From positions 8,494,001 through 8,558,000 of the forward strand of contig OX387198.1 of assembly GCA_947561715.1 (NCBI GenBank): a stretch of DNA of 64,000 nt. The letters run 5' to 3'. Positions 28,101 to 41,400 of the stretch are shown in pieces. The notes beneath the pieces are model-generated. The model worked only from the letters and a program-made list of their open reading frames with translations. It had not been told where the DNA came from and searched no databases. The first letter of the stretch is position 1, and each line of letters starts with the position of its first letter. A program made the translations under genes and the position numbers. The DNA is from Ascidia mentula (Eukaryota; Chordata; Ascidiacea; Phlebobranchia; Ascidiidae).

Positions 28101-31100
28101 TAAAAAATATTTAAAACTTAATGTTTGCGCTGCCCTATTAGCAAATATGTAAGTGATCCACACATGTTTGCTCAAACAAAAAGGTGTTTGTCTGACCTTT
28201 GTCAAAAAAATGCAACCTGTAGTAAGAAGCCCCATCGTCTTGTTTTTCGATTCCAAAACCAACTTGACCAGCTTGTGGTGATCCAGGGGGAAGCAGACTC
28301 TCCGAGTTGCCACGCTCCACCACAGAAAGAAACGTGTGACTGTATAACACCTTCTGTACATTTGTTGTGGTGTTGTCTGCATGGTTGCCAACCTGCAATG
28401 CACAGAAAGGCATGTTCAACACATGGTGGATATTGCAACTACAAACACAAACATGTCTAGCAGTGTAACTATAACTACATATAATCTTTAGGATTAAAAC
28501 ACAAAATCAGTCTTGGGAGATTAAAGCTTATACATATTAGGCAATTCGGATTATCATGCAATACAATAACAAACACAGTTTCATAAGCATTTGTATCCCA
28601 ACTTTTAGTATTTGTGAAGGAACAATTGAAACGTGGTGAATTGTGCAGAGCCTGTGACAATTTTATTTTAACTTGTAGCAAATGACAAATTGTGTGTGGC
28701 CTGACATTTACCAAGGAAATACTATAATATATCTAGTTCACCGGCAAAACATGACACTGCTCGTGTAATCGATATAAATACACATATGCAGGTAATGAGT
28801 GCAGTCATGAACTTACTTGTACAGACACTGATGCATTAGCACCGGAAGCTGAGATGCAAATCACTCTCTCTGCGTCACCTCCGATTTCATTACGAAAGTA
28901 TGGACAACTGTCAACAAACACATTTGCATCATTTTTCACTTCCTTGATTGCTCTACAGCATCAATGCTACATCAAACATATTACAATCTTCAATGCTCGA
29001 ATACACATACTTCGAAACAAGTTCATTGAATTTGTTGCTCTCCAAGCCTACATCCTCTTCAATAAACATAGACATATCTTCCATACTTCCACTGATACTG
29101 GACCCTTTGCTACCAAGGCTATCAGTACTTGCTGCAGTAAGAAAACAACCCAATGATAAAAAAAGCTTATTATATGGGTTATACAATGTGCAGTTTCCAG
29201 CACCTCATCAAGACTAGACAGTTTACATTTTTATGTTAAAGCCCAACAGACGCGAACAGATGCATTATGACAGCCTTAATGAATGTGAAATAACAGGTAG
29301 GTACAGAGACAACAATGCATACCTGCCAGGGCTGCAGCCTTGCTGGCACCTGTAGTAGTGTTTTTGCGTTTCAAGCTCTCCATAGCAATAAGCACATCAC
29401 GGAATGAAAAGAGCATGCTCTGCCAGTCATAGTGGGAAAAATGATTTCTGCGACGACGTTCTTCTTCCCAACTGCAATCTATGAAAGTACATAAAATTTT
29501 GGAACTTGCAAAAAACTTAAGAAAACAATATGTGACCAATAGACTTCTTGCAAACAAACTCAAAGAGTAAGTTTTCATACAAAAATAGTCACAATATGTG
29601 TCTGTGGATCAATATACTGACTGGATAATGTCAGATTTAAATTGACAGCGCAGTTAGCATCAGTGCCATTCACATTTTTGCATTATTTATTAGTGAAAAG
29701 ATCAGTCCACAATTCATATCACAATAATCCTATTTACCTAAGTCAAGAGCATGCAAACACATGAAAAGCAGTGTTTTGTTTTTTTATGTCTGACCTTTAA
29801 CTACATCAACACTGTCATACTGCACACTTGTCAACTTGGAGATAATAGTTCTATGGTCTGGTACATCAGATTTCGATCTCAAGGTTTCTTTGTTGCGGCG
29901 TCTCCCCATTCTGGGGCTGGCATTTGCACTGTTAGCAGGACTTGTTCCACGGGAATCCGTTTTGTTCTGCACAAAAACCTATGTGTGTGTTACAAAAAAT
30001 TGAACCTACATCAGCGGAATACTGCTGCCCTCACTAAAATGAATTCAATTTTTTTGTTTAAACAGTATTTTCAGAGCAAATGAAGAATATTTCCAATGCT
30101 TCCAACCAACCGACACTATAATGGTATACATAAGAAATGAAAAGATTTAAATGACCAACAGTAAATGATGTTGCTGAATACTGCCCTTCTGGCAAACTTT
30201 ATTTTATTTATGTTTCTCAACATTTCGGCTGTTATGCAACAGCCTTCATCAGGAGGTAAGAATGTAAGTTCAACCTTACATCAAGTAAATTATGTAAAAA
30301 AAACCTCATTGGATATTATCAACATAATTTCACAATTGTTGTGGATATCAAATTAAAGCCAAGCGGACATTTACACTAAGGTAGTAAAATATCTGTTTTT
30401 ACCTTTTTAGTGTGTCTTGTGCTTGGTGGAAGACTGTGAGAATCTATTTTACTTGGCTTATGCTCCAGAGCATAATGCTCATTGGCCATCACCTGATCCA
30501 GGGAGGACGCACTGCCATAACCTCGTGCAGATGTGGTCAGTTTATTGTTACTATGTGAGGTGGAATCAAAGCTCATGGAGAGGTAGTCTTTGGATTTTCG
30601 CTTCTCATTTCTGGATTCACTATTTGATCGTTGTCGCTCCAACTTGTGAGGGGTTCGCAAAACAGCAGCTTTTTCTGTATCCTCTGCACTGGGTGGGGGC
30701 ATTGCTTTCTTGTCAAGCAACTCTGCATCTTGGCTGTTTAGCGATGTATTTGACCCATGTAAGTGACTGTTTAGACGAGGAGCACCATTCACTTGAAGGT
30801 GATCTTCAAGTTGGTAGGGCGACTTGCCTATTCTGTTCAAAGACATGGACTTAATTCCATCCTCTTTTCCACTGACATAATGTCGGTCCAATGAATTTAT
30901 TTTGGAGATGTCATCAAGCTTTTCTGCACTTGCACTGGTGCTCAGGTACTGATCTTTCAACGAAGCATCAGGTTTGGCCACCTCCAAATGCTTGCTGTCA
31001 CCCAATTCATGCGAAGCAGATTTCGAACGAGATTTGCTGTTGCGGTTTGGGGTTTGAGTTTCTCCAGACGTGGAAGAATGAGTTGTCTTTTTTGGCAAAG

Positions 31101-31464
31101 TGTAGCTGATGGGATAGTCCTTGCTGGTGTCCTGGCTGTTGGGCCTCGATCTGGGCTTCACCCAAGTCGCGCCGTACTTGCTGGGCGACGTGTAGCCCGT
31201 GGTACCCGACTGACTCCACGTCGGTGCAGCTTTGTCGGGGTTGCTCGATCGGCGCCGAGCCTCGGTGATCAAGTCGCCATTGGACAGACCGACGGAATTG
31301 TAGAAATTTGCGGCATGGCGAGCTTTTTGTTTGATGAAATCCAACACCTCGTCGCTGGACTGATTTGGGTTTGTGGGAGTGAGTGGGCTACCTCTCGGTT
31401 TAGCGCTGCTTGATGATGTCACAGTCCGGTTGGTTGTGGCTATGTACTGCGGTCTGTCAGCCAT
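13123..31464 (-). CDS. SIPA1L: Signal-induced proliferation-associated 1-like protein (SIPA1L/SPAR family RapGAP)
   Basis: GTPase-activating protein for Rap, acting at junctions and synapses. Exons, 5' to 3': 31464-30403, 29966-29795, 29478-29323, 29131-29011, 28952-28817, 28392-28197, 27083-26959, 26797-26606, 25718-25544, 25252-25149, 24406-24249, 23127-22977, 22623-22406, 22036-21794, 21476-21311, 20719-20604, 19772-19602, 19420-19344, 18549-18442, 18062-17945, 17592-17375, 16907-16797, 16701-16632, 16444-16307, 16169-16025, 15716-15525 (3' edge unsure), 15323-15200, 15111-14953, 14776-14723, 13987-13866, 13796-13545, 13251-13123. Total about 1,892 residues; human paralogues are about 1,720-1,800. 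Seen: [21 protein letters not shown], RapGAP (about 600-915) with catalytic-Asn helix [20 protein letters not shown] region, PDZ (about 1075-1160; [13 protein letters not shown]), [18 protein letters not shown], and a C-terminal coiled coil. The first in-frame ATG (31464, MADRPQYI) is used; upstream codons start from TTG. Intact. Confidence 0.95.
24057..24200 (+). mobile_element. hAT-like non-autonomous transposon remnant (one end only)
   Basis: In the SIPA1L intron between exons 24406-24249 and 23127-22977, GCAGTGGTTCTTAAACTTTT resembles the terminal inverted repeat of many hAT-family DNA transposons (consensus near CAGTGGTTCTCAAACTTTTT). No matching inverted end was found nearby, so the right limit is a guess. 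Probably a truncated MITE. Confidence 0.4.
30214..30253 (-). other. Hammerhead-ribozyme-like foldback, Penelope-type signature
   Basis: In the first SIPA1L intron, the minus strand reads CTGATGA (30252-30246), then a perfect 7-bp stem with a 4-base loop (30244-30238 with 30233-30227), then GAAA (30226-30223). After that comes a possible 4-bp stem capped by GAGA. This order (CTGATGA, stem II, GAAA, stem III) is that of a hammerhead ribozyme. Such motifs are known in Penelope-like retroelements. One extra A (position 30245) lies between CTGATGA and stem II, and no clear stem I was found, so it is likely a decayed or inactive copy. Confidence 0.45.
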
Positions 31465-32420
31465 TCCTATCCTTTTGCTTTGCTTGTTGACTATTTCCAA
31501 TGCATGACGTAGGGCCAATTACAGGGCATCATTTACGACTTACGAATTAATCGGTTGGTACCTGCGAATAAAGGAATTTGCAAGGTTCATTTGAGTCGGG
31601 CCAGTACACTTACAAATACGCTCGAAAATCGGCTCAGGACGATGACGTGACCTTGTTTTCTGACAGTCGGATTTGTTGATAGTATCTGCAACTACGCAGG
31701 CCGAAGTGCAACACCTTATTAAGACGACAGCGCCAAAACACGCCGCGATAATACTGCCGTCGGCCTTGGAACGTACGGTTCACTGATTTGAGACATGCTT
31801 CTCGAGACGAGCGTTCAAGCACGGTCACTAAAGTGCGCGTTTCGCTGCGACACGGCTGGAGGCGAGACTCACTTAAAAACCCCAGCGAGAAGTGCAGGGT
31901 CGCACTGGCGGCTAATCTCAATGCCTTCGCCTCCTGCGTGCGGGTTTAATGAACTCACAATCGATTTCGGATGCCCCGCGCTCTCCACTAAGCGAAAAAC
32001 TCCACGGAACTTTGGAAAACAACTAGTGTCACGAACTGTTGGTCCCGATTTAAGTTTTTCCTGAACTACTCACTGAAAATAACGACATAAAGACTTGGCC
32101 TGAAGTACAAAGAAGCGTTCGGGCCTTTATTTACGCGCATAACATCAACTGTTTACCACAGGTTACCGAATTGTTTACATTAAAATACCTGACGGGCTGT
32201 ACGTGCACAAGCCTCACTTCTCGTACAATGGCCAACACCACCGCACGCCAATAAGCTATAGTCATCAAGCACTTACACAATGTTGTGCCGATGGCCGTTT
32301 TGTGACGTCGGCGTTTCCGCTTTCTCATCACGCGCTGCCGGCCTCCCAATGACGTCACGGCCTTCGGCAGGGGTGTTCGTGGTCGCTCAATGGCACGGCG
32401 GGAGTGTTAATGCAAAATAA
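31465..32420 (-). promoter_or_regulatory. CpG-rich upstream region of SIPA1L
   Basis: The kilobase before the SIPA1L start is visibly richer in CpG than the introns and holds no supported exon. It contains GTGACGTCGGCG near 32300 and a full CRE palindrome TGACGTCA at 32350-32357. Promoter and 5' UTR are inferred from position and base composition; no start site can be fixed. Confidence 0.45.
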
Positions 32421-35400
32421 TTGTCCATGACAGGGTGCATTTCTGAACATGAATCAATTGCTTGGATTTCTTTGGAACAACTCGAATCAGCTCGGATCGT
32501 AGGGGTAACACAAAGCCTTCGTCAGCAACGAAAGTATACGCGAAAAATTTACCGTTGCCATATACACCTATCTACTGCCTGAAGATTCGAGCTACAAACT
32601 GTTACGATGACGCTACATGACTCTCTTTATATTTCACACATGATAGTCCACCTGTCTTAAACCCACGCGTGTTCCATTGTTTCCCACAACCACTGGTTCT
32701 TAACCTTTTTCTTGTGGGCACCCCGTTTGAAATCACCAACGAATTCCTGTACCCCTTGGGCAGTTTATGAAATATAATTTTGCCTAACCTTAATAACTCA
32801 GCATCCACGCACCTCCTATAGGGACAGATCTCGCACCCACTGGAGCCCCTGCCAAAAACTTTCGACCTGCGTCGTACCTTTCAAATAGCGTAAACTAAAA
32901 GATGACTGACGGGAGGCCGAGCACATCACCAGCAGTTTGAGGGACGCGTCATCAGGTTCCGGATGTTTTGCTACTGGAGTAAGCGTCGACACACCGTATA
33001 AAACACGTTTGTGCGGCGGAAACTTGACTAAGTGCCGTTTTGTCAGCAACCAAACCCCACGCAGTATTATTAAAGCGACCGGTATTGTTGCCTGGACGCA
33101 TGTCTGACCCCCGAAGGCCTTGTTTGACTCATTGCGTTGATCACAAAAAGATCGAGATACGGTAGCCCATATAGGGACGGGTGGTAAAGGCCCCAAAACA
33201 AGGTGATTTGCCTCAAGGCTGTCAACGTGCATTCCATCATAATTCCGAAGGTTTTGTATAAAAATCGTTGGTGTTCTTGTTCTGGTACTGCGTTAAACGC
33301 GTATATTGACAAGCGCCTTGACACTCATCTGTGGCAAAAAAGGTCAATTTTTTTGTGAGATTATGCGCCTTAGAAACTTCGGACCGCTAAAGGAACGCAT
33401 GCACCCCAATCACATACATGACAAATTATGCGTAGAAAAACACTATCCTGACATAGCATTTAAAAATGCCTTTCACGGTAGGTTAGTTTCGACGACAAAA
33501 CAAGCGAGCCGGGTGTGACGGGTTTCTGGAACTTCAGGTAAACGTAAGATCCGATAAGGTATCGCGTTAAGCTCGACAAATAAGTGACGTCTGCTTCAGT
33601 CAACTTTGCGGGTTGCCATCTTGTTGCTCATTACACATACTGCAACGCGAAACCACCAGCGTTTAGTTTGTGGTAAGGTGCACTTTTTTATATGAGTTGT
33701 CGACCACTATTGTAGCGCAAAATTAAAAAAAATACATTGTAGTATTGCGACCAAGAATCGCGTTGTATTGAATATGTCATCATATACTTGGAAATCAATT
33801 TACGCAGCAGCCCAAAGTGTAAACGTGTATACAATTCAGCCAATCGTCGGTACCACAACATAAGTAACTGTTGGGGTCGTATTGTGTGAAGTTAAAACCA
33901 CTTGTGCGTTCTTGCAAGAACATTTAAACAAACGAATTAGCGGAACGTGCTTGACGCGGCGCTTGTGTACAAGGGTCATTGACTACAAGCATGTTCGTCA
34001 CTCACAAATTCATCTGATACATTTAGCAATGCAGTACCGACCGGAAATCGTACCAGATATGGTCACAGCTTGGGTCGCTAATAAAGCGTCTCGAACAGAT
34101 CGGAGAATCTTCGAAATTCGTGCGCCAGGCTCTAATCAGAGACGCCTCGTCATACGTCATTGACAGGCACGGAAAACTAATTAGCGGCACATTCAAGTCG
34201 CCTGAACAAGACACGAAGTCCCAAAATGCGATCGACACTGGAGATTGTTGTATAGCTTGAATGAACGCAAATGATCGACAAATTTTTACTCTGTTTGCGT
34301 AGACGGCATGCTACAAGCCTAAGCTTCATATTCACGGCCTCTGCCAATTCTTCTTATACTGTGTTTACTTAGGGAACGTTTAACCGTCATATGCAGTTAT
34401 AAATACGTGCGTAAACTTTCAACTATTGCTGCTCAGTGACTGGAAAGCATACTTCGTCCTATCACAGTGAAAACTAATATTTCGTCATCAATCGCCAATA
34501 ATCAGTCTTAACGAAATAAACCATGTTTTTTCGAATAAACTAATAAAGCAGTTACATTGTTTCTTTTTTCTTTGCGCATAAATAAGTGATGCAACAACGC
34601 CTTTACCCACTGTAACATTTCCAAGTAAATTTATCACTTCGGAAACAATAGATATGAAAGCGCATCCCATCGGTGTGGCGTTACCACGGCAGTACAATAC
34701 GTTGCTATTTCATGTGCATTTCCCTGATCGCACGAGGTTGGTGACGTTGCATTAAGTAATGTAACTACACAGCTGAAGGAAACGAACAAAAACGCAACAG
34801 AGCTCGTACCATAATGTTGATGGTATCGTTTTTAACAGCGACATAAAAAATTTTGCTAAACCAATATTCTATTGCTATTATTAGTTATATTACAATAGAA
34901 AATCTTATTTCCCCTTTGCCAAACGTGTTAAAAATATACCTGTGATTAACAACACCCGATAAATACGTTGGAACGCCGGTTGTGAACAACCATAAGGCTC
35001 GTGTATACGTGTGAAGCGAGTTTGCAAACACCAGTTGACTTAGCAGTCAATTAGAGGTGAAATAACCGAAAATTGACCGTACAGTGACTTTATACGAGCG
35101 AATATACGACCTCACGCTGCACATGCGATTCTAACCCCTGTCTTTGCCTACTAATGGCTACATCCTCAAAAAAACTTTCCACAAGCAACAATGGCTAAAA
35201 GATTACCTAATAAAATCAAAATGCGCAGAACATACAGCAATATATTTGATGGGGCAGCTTTGGATTTCGGCTTAACTGGTATCTACACAACTGTGATGGA
35301 GGTGCAGTGACCTACTTACTATCCTGGTGGAACGAATAATGCCGAACGAAATTTTGGAGCATTCACCAAACCCTGTTTGTTACTCAGATAACCAGCTACA

Positions 35401-37222
35401 AACCTCAAACGATAGGTAAACATCTAATGCTCCGACCGCAAATTACCACAACTTATTGTTCGATTGCTGAGTGGGCGCTTGAATGTGTCACCCGTATGCA
35501 TTATTTGGCACTAACGGATCGCAGTTCTTCCACCCGCTGCCAATACGCCTTGCTATTAATGACTACTCCGCAGTGGAAGGCTACACCACTCCTGGACAAT
35601 GAATTCATCCCAGACCCACACACGCAATTGGGCTTTTCCGGTAGAGCTGGGACAACAAGCGTTGCGGGGATTTGCAACAACGCACTACGTAGATGGATTC
35701 GGTCACTTCCGGACCGTTAAGGTAGAGCTTGTGACATCACAATGCAGCAAGCAAGAGCGCTCTGGCAGGAATTAACAAGCGCCTGGTGGTGACTCACCGG
35801 CAGTGTTTTAGAGGTGAGCAACTGGGGAACAGTAAGTCATTGGGCGAATGCGCACAAAAACAAATGGATGCAAACACCTGTCACCATATGCTGATATTAT
35901 AAAGTCTGGCCAACAGATGTGCACTCAGCTGCAAGACTTTTTTCAACAAAAACGGAGCAAGTACAAATCAATCACAATCTGGTATTACATAATAGGAGTT
36001 ACTTTTTTGCATCTATTCCAACAAAAGTTTCACACAATATACCACAACAAGGGATCGTATGCCATTAAAATTACCACAATGCTAACTGGGAATTTATTGT
36101 CTTTGACTTTTATTTTGTAAACGCTTGTTTATACATGCAACAACACGAACAGGGATAGATTTATTATTAGAGCCAAACAGCCCCAAGACATGAAGTGGAC
36201 CAAGGGACGACTAGTGAAATTTGTGGTCTATTTATTTCATATGATCTTCTAGCAACAAAAGTTTTTATCATTGCAGACAATTGTGTTTCACAAAACAATG
36301 TTTACTTGTTATTTTATATATATATATCTATTGAATTAACCATTGATGAAAATCACATAAATTTAATATCTTTTTTTGCACTTCAAACTGCATAATTACT
36401 ACTTATGGAAAGTTAAATTGACAAGAAGCAAAAGTTATGTTTTGAAAGTATATCTAAGACATGCGCATGTTTGTGCCTGTTTTGCAGACAGCAAACTTTT
36501 TTACGAGAACAGTATACTTCATTATTACCATAGCAAAGGTATGATACATTTTGCAGCATTCAAGTAAAGTTAACAAATATTACTATAATGCAAGACTTTC
36601 TCTTTTAATAAACTTAAACTGACAAATCTTTATTCAACAAACAACTTGCCACACTGCTGCCCTTAATATTGTCAGAACTTTTTTTTGATCAATGAAAAAT
36701 GCATTCAGTATTGTTATTATTAGCCACAAATACATCTGCACTTCATCAGAAAAGGACAAAACGAAAAGTGCAAACGTACATAAACAGACTGCCACGAATG
36801 TAGTCTTCAGGCCAAACATAATTTCACTTCGTAATTCTCATGCAAATACATTCAAGGAAAACATCTCACTACACAACGATCATCGTTTCCGAAACAACCC
36901 AAGTTTATGAATTGTCTTCACAAAAGGCTCGGGTCACAGCGCCACTGAACCATAAAATTACCGGAATTTTGTTTATATTTTGGAGCAGATACTTTATAAC
37001 GCATGTTTGTGCATTACATTTACAATCGTATAATTTTTCGATTTCAATAAATAAAACTCAACACACAGAATCGTTTTAATAAATTTCTTAGGCGTTTACT
37101 TCTTGACGAGACCGAAAATGATAATTTATGTCATCCGATATACTTGCTTTTCGGGGGTTTCCCTTCTGGCTTTATTTGCGAACAAGATTTTGAAGTTTAA
37201 CCAGAGAAACGAAGTTTCAAAA
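32421..37222. other. Intergenic stretch with no recognised gene
   Basis: About 4.8 kb between the SIPA1L upstream region and POLR2I. Apart from the hAT-like remnant at 32692, I see only short unsupported reading frames on either strand, without splice-consistent neighbours or known motifs. The stretch from 36100 is strongly AT-rich. It may contain regulatory DNA, but nothing in the sequence shows that directly. Confidence 0.5.
32692..32780 (+). mobile_element. hAT-like non-autonomous transposon remnant
   Basis: ACTGGTTCTTAACCTTTTTC followed by a C/A-rich stretch (GTGGGCACCCCG) resembles the end of a hAT-family MITE. It is similar to the copy at 24057. Only one end is seen and the right limit is approximate. 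Confidence 0.38.
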
Positions 37223-37973
37223 ATGGATGTCCCTGGAGCAACTGGAGGACCAGGATTCGTGGGAATTAAGTTTTGCCAAGAATGGTAGGACAACTGATTT
37301 ACATACTTGGATTGTTACGTATGAACATACTGACCCCCATGTTTTTTTTTCTTTTTAGCAACAACATGCTTTACCCAAAAGAAGACAAGCAAAATAAGAT
37401 TCTACTTTACTCTGTGAGTGTTGCGTTTTTCAAAATTGTTCTGTATGCAAACTAAAGCTATTTTATATAATGTTGCATTTTTGAAACATTGTTATTGGTT
37501 AATATGAACTGAAATTCATCAATACAACAGGCAACAAGATTCTGATTACTTGTGTAGTTACAAGCTTTTAAAAAATGTGAGTAAAAAAACAGCGATGCTC
37601 AGCAAAAATTTAATTTACATAACATTGTTATTTCAGTGTCGAAATTGTGATTTCCAAATGGAGGCAGACAACATGTGTATTTATGTGAACAAAATTGTCC
37701 ATGAAGTTGATGAGCTGACACAAATCATAGCTGATGTTGCACAGGATCCGACGCTGCCAAGAACCAAAGACCATTCCTGCCCAATGTATGACGTTATATG
37801 TCTTACGAGTATTTTTACAGTGACTAAAATTACCACATGAATTTTGTATTCACAGGTGCCACCACAAAGAAGCTGTGTTTTTTCAATCACAGTCCACCAA
37901 AGCAGATGAAGGAATGCGGCTATATTTTGTATGCACCAACCCTCAGTGTGGGCACAGATGGACACAGTTATAA
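37223..37973 (+). CDS. POLR2I: DNA-directed RNA polymerase II subunit RPB9
   Basis: Small zinc-binding subunit of RNA polymerase II, acting in start-site choice and transcript fidelity. Exons 37223-37284, 37359-37413, 37637-37785 and 37856-37973 give exactly 128 codons (127 residues; human is 125). The first zinc ribbon uses C18, C21, C40, C43, with C21 split by intron 1. The second uses C87, C90, C115, C120. Hallmarks seen: [49 protein letters not shown] and CGHRW. The start at [14 protein letters not shown] matches the usual protein start. An in-frame ATG at 37118 would add 35 hydrophobic residues not seen in the family. Convergent with TCTN, 433 bp apart. Complete and intact. Confidence 0.97.
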
Positions 37974-38406
37974 CGGACAGTGCAAGTAACAGGGTCAAAT
38001 TTTGCACTTTGCCAATTGAAACTTTGTTCGTTGAAGCTCATCGTACTGTTTCTTGATGATGCTTCAAAGCAAAATAATCCAAACTGCCAGTTGCTTGGTT
38101 TGTGCTTGTAATTCATTACACACACAACTAGTCATTGTATTTGGTTTTATTACTAAAATATAATGTCACAGTAAACAGTGCACAATATCACAAAGTGAAG
38201 CAGGTCAAGGACAAACATATAACATACAGAAGTTTGAATGGAACTTGCTTTCCACAAATGTTAATACCATGATTGTGTGTATCATGTTTTAGTAAAAAAT
38301 AAACATGAAAACATCATAACGTTTGGTATGATATGAAACATCAGCAGCAAATATGAAGTTGCATGAAGTACAGTTTCCAGACACTTTTACTTTCGACAGG
38401 AAAACT
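37974..38406. other. Convergent 3' untranslated region between POLR2I and TCTN
   Basis: AATAAA at 38298-38303 on the plus strand could end the POLR2I mRNA, and TTTATT at 38146-38151 (AATAAA on minus) could end the TCTN mRNA. If both are used, the two 3' UTRs overlap by about 150 bp on opposite strands. Confidence 0.5.
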
Positions 38407-41400
38407 TCACAGCGGGAAAACTGATTTTGCGATTTTACCGACCTTTGTCCAGTTTAAACTTAACAGAGCGGCACCTTGAAAGAGAAAATATGTTGCTGAA
38501 AACACGAATACGAGTGCATTTGAGTGACTTACCCAGTGAGAAGAATAACACCACTAAAGTCCAGCCCAGATTATACTCAAAGTCTCTTTCAGAAATGGAA
38601 GTTGGCTGAATGTTGTAGAATCTGTTCGTGAGAGGTAGAAGTAGTTCTGGCCAGCAGGTTGAATCAGCATCACACCTTTGAAATCAACATGTCACATCAA
38701 ACAATATTTGTACATAAACAGCAAAGTTTCATAATTTCCAAGTTTTCTTCTCTTACAACCATGCAAATGGGTTGTAAAATTAGGTATTATTGAAATACTA
38801 CAAGGTCCGAGAATACCGCATACTATTTTTCTTCATTCGTGTACTCAATTTACAACAATTTCAATATAGGCCGACTTACTCATTAGTAGTGGTGGTTCCT
38901 GATGCTGGGACAGACGTGAAGGTGACAATACTGTAAACTCCAAAGCTTTCAACAAGGTCAGAGTTTAGACAGGAGCCACCACCTCCGCATTGCAGCTTCC
39001 ACGTTTCTCTCGTCCACCTGTGAGTTAGGGTAAATAGTAAAGAGCTGGACACATACCTCTGGGAGTAGCCAGTTATCGTAGTTTCTTAACGTTTCGGTCA
39101 ACCCAGCAACCGAAGTAATAATTTCGTTTATATTCGGACAATAAAATAGGCAGTTTTTGATATATATAAATATATATATATTGCTTTGCTAGTACCAGTG
39201 CTAGTTATACCAACCGCTTTCGTATGTTTTTTCAAAAATGTGTTACACAAAATACAGTTTTTTTGTACCTGATTCTGGCACCGACAATTTCGGTGATGGG
39301 AAATCCTTCCAGGCGACCCGAGAAAGAAGTCACGAATTGTACGTTCACTTGAGCCGGAATATTATCACACTGGCCTGGTATTGTGGTGTTGGTCTCGTTC
39401 GCCACCGACAAATCTCTGCGAGGAATGCATTTAAATTGTAAGAAATTATACTTGAGCTGTTGAAGAAATACATAAATTAGGCACAGATCGACTTGCGGAA
39501 AAGCGAAATTTCAATGCAATGTTGCTCAAACTGTAGAAGTAATTTTGTAAAGCAGATTCAGAACGTAAATTTGGTCAACTTTCACAATGCTAGTTTTCCG
39601 TTGGAATTGGATTAATAACCGAGCAAATGCGGCGATGAATAGATCGTGCGACCGAATAATATGTTTGTGTTCGCGGAACCGCTGGAGCAAAAATACCAAC
39701 CGTGTTTACCACAGCATAAATAAAATCGCCTATCACTCCCTAATTTATTGTTGGTGTGCCAAACTGCGTGGTGTCATGACGCAGTGATTGTTGGTTTGCA
39801 CGGCAACTCGTACGCACGGTACGCTCTTCCACGAACAGATAAATAAATAAGTTTTAATATTTCGCGTGCCTGATAAACTCCCCCGTTGTGTTTTTTTATA
39901 GTGGTTGATGCAGATATTGTTCGCCACATAGTTTTGTCGGACATATAACGTCCATCGCACAAAGCTTTTTGTCCTTTTTTGAGTTGCAGAAAGTTGATAT
40001 AATTCTGGGAAGCAACACATCAAAACCCGTATTTGTCCAAAAGATGTAAAAATGTTTTTTTTCTTCGTAGCCAGTATTATTGTAACTTATAAACCCGTCA
40101 CACGCTTGTACGATTTTAATAAATTCTTTTTTTTCGAAATTTCATTTTTTTTGCCCAGAAAAGCACAGCATATTGTTCAGTTTATCTGTGAATAGAATGA
40201 GCGGAAAAAAGCTCGCTTAAATGGACACAAACGTAAGAAAATCAACAAACAAAATTCTAACCACCAATATATTACGAAGTCCTTACTGTATGATCGGAAT
40301 CCAATCGGTCGCATCAAGTGTGGTGGTATTCGGATTCCCATATCGTGCCACGTGAGTCGCCGCTGCCACCAACAATCGCTGGTTGTCTTCAACCAACGTC
40401 CTGAGCGTTGTACAATTGGCAAAGTCGAGCGCTGAAAGACGAAGCAGACATCCAGATGACGAATCTTGACCGAAGGAGGGCGCTGCTGTGGCGTTTTCGG
40501 CACAAAGGCCACTCTTTCCTGTGCAAAGAATTTATCATTAGCGAAGTCGATTTCGACGTATTAGGTTTTATCAGTGTATAGCTTATCATAATAAAATCCA
40601 TCACGATTGCTCTTAGCCAGAAGTGTGCGATCTGTTCCTAAGGGGTGGGTGGTGGCTGAATCTTTAGGGTTGTTCATATAATATACTGAACAACACCTAT
40701 AGTATATATCAGAAGGGGGTGCAAAAACTTGGGTCGTTTGGAAACATTATTAAAGAGATTAAGATCCACTGCTCTGTTTCTTCTAAATTGGCGTAGTTGT
40801 TTCATTGGTTAAGCCAAATCACCTTTTTAGAATAAAAATGTACGAATCGGCGGACAAACTCATCAGCCACTGTTATTTTTTGGCCACAATGGGTTAAATA
40901 ATAGTATAAAATATTGGTAAAGTTGAAATTGTATTTTATTGGAAGGTTTATATCATAACAACTGCATTGAATGAATTGTACCCGGTCTAATAATAAAATG
41001 TTTAATTTGATTGTCACCTGCTGGTCAATACACATTCAGTTATGGGGTGCAAAGGGCCACCAGTGTATGGTGTATAAACCGGCGAAGAAAGGTGTGAGCG
41101 AATTACCCACAAGGTGATATATCATTGCCTGGGATGTATGAACACACACGCGGCAGTGGGGTGGGATTTTGTAACCCTGGTTGATAAAAATGGGACCACG
41201 CATGTAGGTGGAAACTCACTTACATTTGCAGTTACAGTGTATATTGAAATCATAAATGTACATATAACATGGTCATCGTTGTCATAAAGAGCTCAAACAA
41301 CGTATTGCGTGCAAATTTCTCAGAAGAGAATGTTTTTTTAAAACTATCCGACAGCTCCAACACCTCATGTACATTTTTCTGGACACCCAGAGTTCTTCTC

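Noticed and set aside
31465-31518. 18-residue N-terminal extension of SIPA1L
   Set aside because: The extension begins at a TTG codon with no acceptor site before it; the first ATG is at 31464.
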